Positions 7,909 through 13,151 of a DNA stretch of 13,151 nt are shown in pieces. Both the position numbers and the translations under genes were made by a program. Numbering within the stretch: position 1 is the stretch's first letter; each line of letters starts with the position of its first letter. The stretch comes from Asterionellopsis glacialis (taxonomy: Eukaryota; Bacillariophyta; Plagiogrammaphyceae; Rhaphoneidales; Asterionellopsidaceae), in assembly GCA_014885115.2 (NCBI GenBank), contig WKLE02005031.1, forward strand, positions 1-13,151. Reading direction: 5' to 3'. The notes beneath the pieces are model-generated. The model was not told the DNA's origin, searched no databases, and worked only from the letters and a program-made list of their open reading frames with translations.

Positions 7909-10900
7909 CTAATTGGTAATGCTATCACTGACTTGTGCACCATGTGCCCTCAATACGTCTCTGAGTACCCAAAACAAAAAGAAAGGAATAAGTCAGATAT
8001 ATGGACAGAGTAAGCTCGATTATATGAAGAATCATTCACACACCTTAAAGTGTCACAAGCCTTCAAGATTGTCGATCGAGGGATGGAGTCTGTACTGCTT
8101 TTTAGACAGTCCATCAATTCATCGTGAAATTCTTGAGCTGCGTCCTTCATAGAACCGGAGGGTGATCGATCAATTTCCCCTGCAAGTATTGAAAGTCTGC
8201 CCAATACAACCTCTCGATCCAGTAAAGCATTCTTAGTCTTTGAAAGAGCAAATTGCCGGACGTGTACGCGACACTGGAGTGCTTCTCTTTGTAACGACTT
8301 TGATGCAGAATGCTCTCCATAGGTCGTTTCCTTGGCTGTCATTTTTGCAGTACTCTTTAGTTGGGCACGTTCTGCAGCGAACTGTGTCGCAGCCGCCTCG
8401 TCTCCCATCTCCTTGGCGCATTTTCGAAGCCAGGTAAGATTGGTTAGCATCGCTTGCCGCACTCGGTCCGTCTGGGTTGACGAATCTTGCATTTTTTGAA
8501 GAATTAACATTTCCGCCTGTAGCATCGACAATGCTTTTGGGAAAAGGCCCTGTGAAAACCCAACACATCCAAGTTCATGAAGAACACACGATACTTCCAG
8601 ATGCAACGGATTGGATTGCGTCGCGTCTTCCTCCGCCGAATCTCGAGCATAGGCGTAGACGTGTCGACGTATTCTCAAGCATTCTGAGAAATGAATCCAG
8701 GCCTGTTCAAATTGTTCCCTTTGAAAGGCAAGAGCTCCCTGCTGAAATTTAACAGCCGCCACATTAATATGCATGGTTCGTTCTCCATAAATCTCATTGT
8801 ACAACTCCAAGGCACGCCGGAGATAGTCTTCTGCTCTGTCAAGGAGACCTTGTCGGATAGTAACTCTTGCCAATTGCTTCAATGTCGCAGCACGCTGGCC
8901 AATTTGCCGACTGAGGGTTAGAGCTTCTTGTAGCAATACCTCTGCCTGTCCTAGCGCCGGCGGTTTCCTGGCAACATGCACAGCCGCAAGCTGGTGCAAA
9001 GTTGCAGCAGAATCTGCATCAATATGGCCATGAAGCTCATCCAGATCCCTTCGTAAATCTAGGGCGCGAGTCAAATAGCTTTCTGCTGTATCCAAGCTAT
9101 GTTTTTTCACTTCAAGAACTCCTAGCTCATGCAGTGTGTCGGCAACAGAATGGTTCTCCGAGACATCTATGCTGGCAAGCTTATTTCGAATAGACAGAGC
9201 ACCAAGCAAAGTCTCCTCAGAAGCAGCAAAATCACCTTGATATCGCAGAACACGGCCTAGTTCATGTAACGCTTCCGCCCTTGCCTTTAAAGCTGAGTCG
9301 TCACTTGATGGTTTCTGGCCTTGCTGGAAATGTTCAAATATTTTTAGGGCCAATTCGAGCGAGGCTTGTGCTTCTTTGAAACCGTTCATGGCCATAGCTG
9401 AAAATACACCAGCCTCCTTAGATAAAATACCAGCCTGTAGGGATATGTCTGTGCATACGTCTTGCTCATTGTTAGCCACATGAGAAACTAGTGATTTTAC
9501 ATGCTCAACAACATGGAACGAGTCTTGCCATGTATCCGCTTTCCGTGGGTCAAATTGCCAGATACGGGACATTGAGTCGATGCAAATTTTGAGGTGATGG
9601 CAACTCTCCTCTTCACTTTGGGATGCCCGCAAGGCTTGAGCTAAGAGTCTATGCATGCTTCCCTTCCCTTCCTTGACTGTCAAGATCGAAAATGACTTGA
9701 GAATGTTCCATATGACGTCCGACTGTTCAAATTCATCTAACAACTCACCACTAGATCTGATTCGACTCGGTGGTGGCGTCTTGGGGCATTTAGTTGATTG
9801 CTCTTTTGCCTTTTTCGAAGGTAGAACTATCGTCGCCATCGAAGCAGAAAGCGACAAAGCAGCCAACATCCCTGTATAAATGTGCAGTCTGCTAGAGTGG
9901 CCCGTTTTGAGTGGCACCAACGTTGCACTTCCAAGTGCCAATCCACACACCAGCAACAATGCACTCGCTGTGCCAAGATATTGAAATGTTTTCAGGTCTT
10001 CGTCCGGCGACAGATCCGCCTGGTGTTGTTCCTCAAGCCGCCGTTGCTTATCCGCTCTGATTTTTGCTGTCAATAGGCCCCGTAGCAATGCCTTAGTGAT
10101 TTGATCAGGCCCCATCCAACAGAGAAGCTTCAAGACTTCCGACGCAGTGTTGCTCTCTTTATCGATGGCCTTAAGGCTGAGGGACAGACTGGCCGAGACA
10201 GTTAGTGAGTAATCATGCAATCGACCCGCTTGATGCCGCAACAAGGAGCGCCCCGTCTCCTCGAAGCGGACATAACGTTCAACATATTCAACACACGAGA
10301 CATCACATCGTTGCATGTAGGCTGCCGCCATTCCTAGTGCCAATGGTAAGTGACCGAGTTTGTCGCAAATTTCTCTCGCCGCTTCTTCATCTTGGGAACC
10401 TACTTCCAAAAGTCCACTGGTAGATCCTCCTCTTCCCCCCAGAGCTCGACGAAGCATTTCGACGGATTCAGAAGGACTTAAACACCCCAAAACAAGCGAG
10501 CTGGGTCCACTTCCAGATTCTAGTTCCACAAGCCTGGTAGTCACCAGAACATGGCCTTTGCAACCTGATGCAGCACCTCTCGGAACAAACTTTTCCAACA
10601 ATTTTCGATCTTCCAAATTGTCAAATACTAAGAGCCATGGCACTTTGCACCGAAATAACCGTGTTTTGACTTCTCCTATCACTTCATCAGTAGAATTGTT
10701 GCTGGAGTGACTGTCCTTCTGGCTGCTACTCGAAGCAGCGGCTGCATTCATAGTAGTGTTGACAGCATCTAGTCCATCGGCCAGGTCGGCTAGCAACTGC
10801 CGATAGTCAGCCACCAGAGTTTCCGCTGACTCGGCATTGAGCCAGACCACTAAGCCATATGAAGATGGGAAATGTCGATAGCAATATTCGGTGCAGATGG

Positions 10901-11843
10901 AGCTCTTTCCTACGCCACCCATTCCTTGCACAAAAAGAAAATTGACACTTCCTCCCATTGTTGTTGTAGGATAAAAGTCCTCATCCTGCTGTTGTTGTGT
11001 CAATCGCGCGTGGATCGAACCCAACTCGTTATCCCGTCCCGTGAAGTGTCGATTTCGACGAGGAATGGACCAAGTTCCTCGCATTCGTTGAAGGAGAAAG
11101 GTGGAGGCAAATTCCTCCGGATGTCTCCTATCTCCATAGCGGGTACGGTCGGAATGTTTCCGCAATATGGCGTCAATTGTGTCGTAGTCTTTCCTAAACA
11201 GCCAGGGTCGTCGGGAGGAAGGGGTGTCGTTGAGAAAGTAAGCACTCCAGCCACCTGTACTTAAGACAAAATCCTCGGCCATGGTCTCCCCTCCCCATTC
11301 CAGACATCCCTGCAAGACTGTGTCGACGTAACTCTGTAACAGGGGATGGTTTTCGTCCGCTTCACGACACTGAGAAGCTTGTGGTACGTAAATCCAAATT
11401 TTGTCTATTGCAGTCAATTGGAAAGCAGGAGATTGCAGATTCCCTTTGTTTAAGGTGCAGGGCCTATATTCGTCATCACAGAATTCAATGTACTCCAATG
11501 GTATTCTGACTTTGTCGTAGCCCACTTCTCGTCTATCAAAGCCAAGCATTAACGGTAAAGGTACTTGAAAAATAACGCCGTTCATGGTTTTCTTCTTCGG
11601 TGAGAGATCGGATTGACGTGTGCGACAGACGCCTAGTGCCGTAAAGCCAGTTGTCGATCGAAAATTCCATTGACGTTCGTAGCCGAATTCTTGTTTGATG
11701 CGAACGCTTCTTCCGGGGAGGGCTTTTACATCACTCGAACTTTCAAACCAAGGAGCATGTGTGCTGGAGTTCATGATGGATCCGAATCCAAAGATGAACT
11801 CATATCCTTTCTCTTCGTCTGCAGCAGCATCGTTAGGTTTCAT
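7909..11843 (-). CDS. GGCT-like / NB-ARC (STAND NTPase) / two-TM insert / TPR protein
   Basis: The start is ATG 11843, with an in-frame TAG 12 bases upstream. The main exon is 8044-11843. I propose an 83-bp intron (8043-7961) and a last exon 7960-7909, giving 1,283 residues; unspliced, the frame ends at 7950 with 1,297. Residues 14-215 look like a gamma-glutamylcyclotransferase/AIG2-type fold: YEFIFGFGSIMN (14-25) matches the substrate-loop YGS motif, and E106 in GFDRREVGY fits the catalytic Glu. A link ending FTGRDNEL (267-274) leads into an NB-ARC-type NTPase: P-loop GMGGVGKSS (307-315), Walker B WLLVFDNLED (403-412), sensor VLVTTR (432-437), GLPL-like GHLPLAL (497-503) and MHD-like MHRLLAQ (730-736). 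Two hydrophobic helices (about 621-643 and 654-674) sit inside the winged-helix part. About eight TPRs cover 803-1160. By family logic it is an ATP-dependent molecular switch; ligand and output are unknown. It could be a stress or immune-type sensor, which is inference. Confidence 0.88.
7961..8043 (-). other. Probable 83-bp 3'-terminal intron of the NB-ARC/TPR gene
   Basis: Read on the minus strand, AAG|GTGTGTGAA at 8044/8043 is a fair donor. A pyrimidine-rich tract ending GGGTACTCAG at 7961 is a good acceptor. Removing it keeps the frame (R1267 is split AG|A) and replaces an AT-rich, Cys/Phe/Tyr-rich tail with a helical ending, DVLRAHGAQVSDSITN, before TAG at 7911-7909. The replaced tail looks like translated intron, which favours splicing. 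Without transcripts this remains a prediction. Confidence 0.65.
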
Positions 11844-12350
11844 TTTGTGTTGCTACCGGGTACTTATTAGATAACGTCAGGGGGAAAACGACATGGTGGC
11901 TACTGGTGTGGTGGTTTACAGTTGACACCGGATATTCTTTGTCATGAAAGAGAACAGAAAGAAAAGAACGAGATTGACTGTGTGATATTGTGTGATAGAC
12001 CTTTTCGCACGGAAGCAGGCCAGACAAAGTGGGATGCGGATAAGAATTTTTGGCGATCAATGATGGGGAGTGGCTAACTATCACACGGTGCCCATGACAA
12101 TGTCACTCCTTGCTTTTCTTAACAATCTTCCTATGTCATTCTTTCTTTGTTGTCATTAACATCAAATATCAATTAAAAGAAAGAGCCATTTTTATTGGGT
12201 CAGATGGTGTGAAATATATAAAAATAATGAAAATGAATACTGTCAATTTCCAGCTTAATACCGTGTTGTTTTTTTCTCTACGAGTTAATTTCTCATGCTT
12301 TAGATGTGACACATTATTTTTTTTAAAAATGATGCCTTGATTGATACAAG
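11844..12350. other. Spacer upstream of the NB-ARC/TPR gene
   Basis: This 507-bp stretch lies upstream of the ATG at 11843 (minus) and the ATG at 12351 (plus), so it should carry the NB-ARC gene promoter and 5' UTR and, if the ABC gene is active, a divergent promoter. The half next to 11843 is mixed in composition. From about 12110 onward it is strongly AT-rich with A and T runs. No specific regulatory motif is recognisable. Confidence 0.45.
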
Positions 12351-13151
12351 ATGCTGTGCGATCTTCAAAACGAAAAAGCATTGGACTCAGCATGTGATAC
12401 GCTCTCTACGTTTGCAGGAACAAGCCTTGTTGAAGACAACGAAGATATTCAAGATGAGAGTAGTACTGGCAAAGCCCCGAAAAAATCCTAATGATCTTTC
12501 GTATGTTGAAGAGCTTTCTCTTTCAAAAATGGCAAGGGCAAGGGAAACAGCTGCAGCTGCGAAGGTAACCATAACAAGCGGGCAACCATTGGAAAGTAGT
12601 GTTCAGTGGATCTTCACTTCTTGCATGACCCACCTATTTTTAGTTCCAGCTGTAGAATTTTTCACCTTACTTGCAATTACGGTGACTACAAAGATGAAGA
12701 CTTTGGCGTGGTGTGCCAAGAAGATGGATTTGCCACGGAATTTGAAGCACATACTCTAAAATTGAAGATTCGATTTTGGAGGACGACTGAAACTTGGAAG
12801 AAAGTGGAATTTGGCGGAAACACAATCCAATCTATTGTCTCAGATTTTGTCCTTTACAAGACTCTTGCTCAAGACCCTTGATGATGTTGATCTGCCTATG
12901 ACGATCGGATCAATAACAGCCATTTACGGACACTGTGGTTGCGGGAAAAGCTCTCTCCTCAGAACTTTAAATCAGCTTCAACAAGTCAATATGAGTACAA
13001 CCATAAGAGGGGGGGAACTAAAACTTCAGAAGATGAAGAAAGCTTTCCTATGCCAATATGATTCTGATTTCTTTGGAAAGCTAACTCCGTTGGAATTTTT
13101 GCTTTACAATGGTCGTATCTAGGGAACTGATCAGTCTCTTTTCCGTGAGGT
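12351..13151 (+). pseudogene. ABC transporter (ABCG-like) nucleotide-binding region, frame-broken, runs off the right edge
   Basis: The clear part is 12844-13119: DDVDLPMTIGSITAIYG, a Walker A GHCGCGKSSLL (P-loop intact), then FLCQYDSDFFGKLTPLEFL, which is the Q-loop and following LTxxE segment of ABCG/PDR-type half-transporter domains. Upstream coding-like sequence is scattered over alternating frames. From ATG 12351 an acidic N-terminus runs to TAA at 12489-12491. After a six-A run (12480-12485) the next frame is coding-like to about 12600. The original frame resumes to about 12803 (ending near FEAHTLKLKI), then the frame changes again before Walker A. An in-frame TAG at 13120-13122 follows LLYNGRI, yet plausible sequence (GTDQSLFREV) continues after it. 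Three frame changes plus a stop favour a decaying gene. Short introns (12804-12843 would be only 40 bp) or base errors could explain some breaks. Signature and Walker B motifs lie beyond the window. Confidence 0.55.

Noticed and set aside
8477..8752. Plus-strand frames across 7913-11264 opposite the NB-ARC/TPR gene
   Set aside because: They are antisense shadows of a long, domain-bearing minus-strand frame and show no domains or plausible starts of their own.
9700..10080. The hydrophobic segment of the NB-ARC protein as a retained intron
   Set aside because: The stretch is in frame throughout, has codon use like the flanks and is not AT-rich, and no good GT-AG pair bounding it was seen. It is treated as protein, though transcripts would settle it.
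11833..12084. Minus-strand 83-codon frame just upstream of the NB-ARC/TPR start
   Set aside because: It is in a different frame and overlaps the start of the real gene. Its Ser/His-rich composition looks non-coding. It could act as an overlapping uORF, but nothing supports that.

Overview
This is eukaryotic nuclear DNA, most likely from a diatom or a related photosynthetic stramenopile. The evidence is short GT-AG introns with T-rich 3' ends, an importin alpha, no operon structure, AT-rich spacers between tightly packed genes, and a STAND/NLR-type protein with a fused enzyme-like domain. The lineage is an inference from style. No organelle, phage or bacterial mobile element was seen.

Layout from left to right. 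1-949 is a spacer full of short palindromic GGTACC/TAGGTCCTA-type motifs. 950-1936 (+) encodes a 328-residue, lysine-rich, probably disordered protein of unknown function. 1937-3681 is a spacer between convergent genes, with more of the same motifs, a 21-bp tandem duplication and two larger palindromes. 3682-5809 (-) is importin alpha: a main exon with the whole ARM-repeat solenoid plus a 7-codon first exon found by splice logic, which supplies the start of the importin-beta-binding domain. 6241-6532 (+) holds a weak candidate for a small spliced gene. 6702-7196 (+) is a small two-exon gene for an 87-residue, probably mitochondrial, single-pass membrane protein. 7197-7908 is AT-rich spacer with an imperfect direct repeat. 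7909-11843 (-) is the centrepiece: a protein of about 1,283 residues with a gamma-glutamylcyclotransferase-like domain, an NB-ARC-type NTPase, two hydrophobic segments inserted inside the NTPase module, and about eight TPRs. 11844-12350 is the spacer upstream of that gene. 12351 to the right edge (+) is an ABC-transporter nucleotide-binding region whose reading frame is broken several times, so it is either a decaying pseudogene or an unresolved multi-exon gene cut by the window end.

The genes do not form a pathway. Importin alpha is housekeeping nuclear import, and the small membrane protein looks like a mitochondrial accessory factor. The most novel element is the GGCT-NB-ARC-TM-TPR protein, whose layout suggests a membrane-tethered, ATP-switched sensor with a TPR sensing region and an enzyme-like N-terminal output domain. 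The domain calls rest on visible motifs; the signalling role is inferred.
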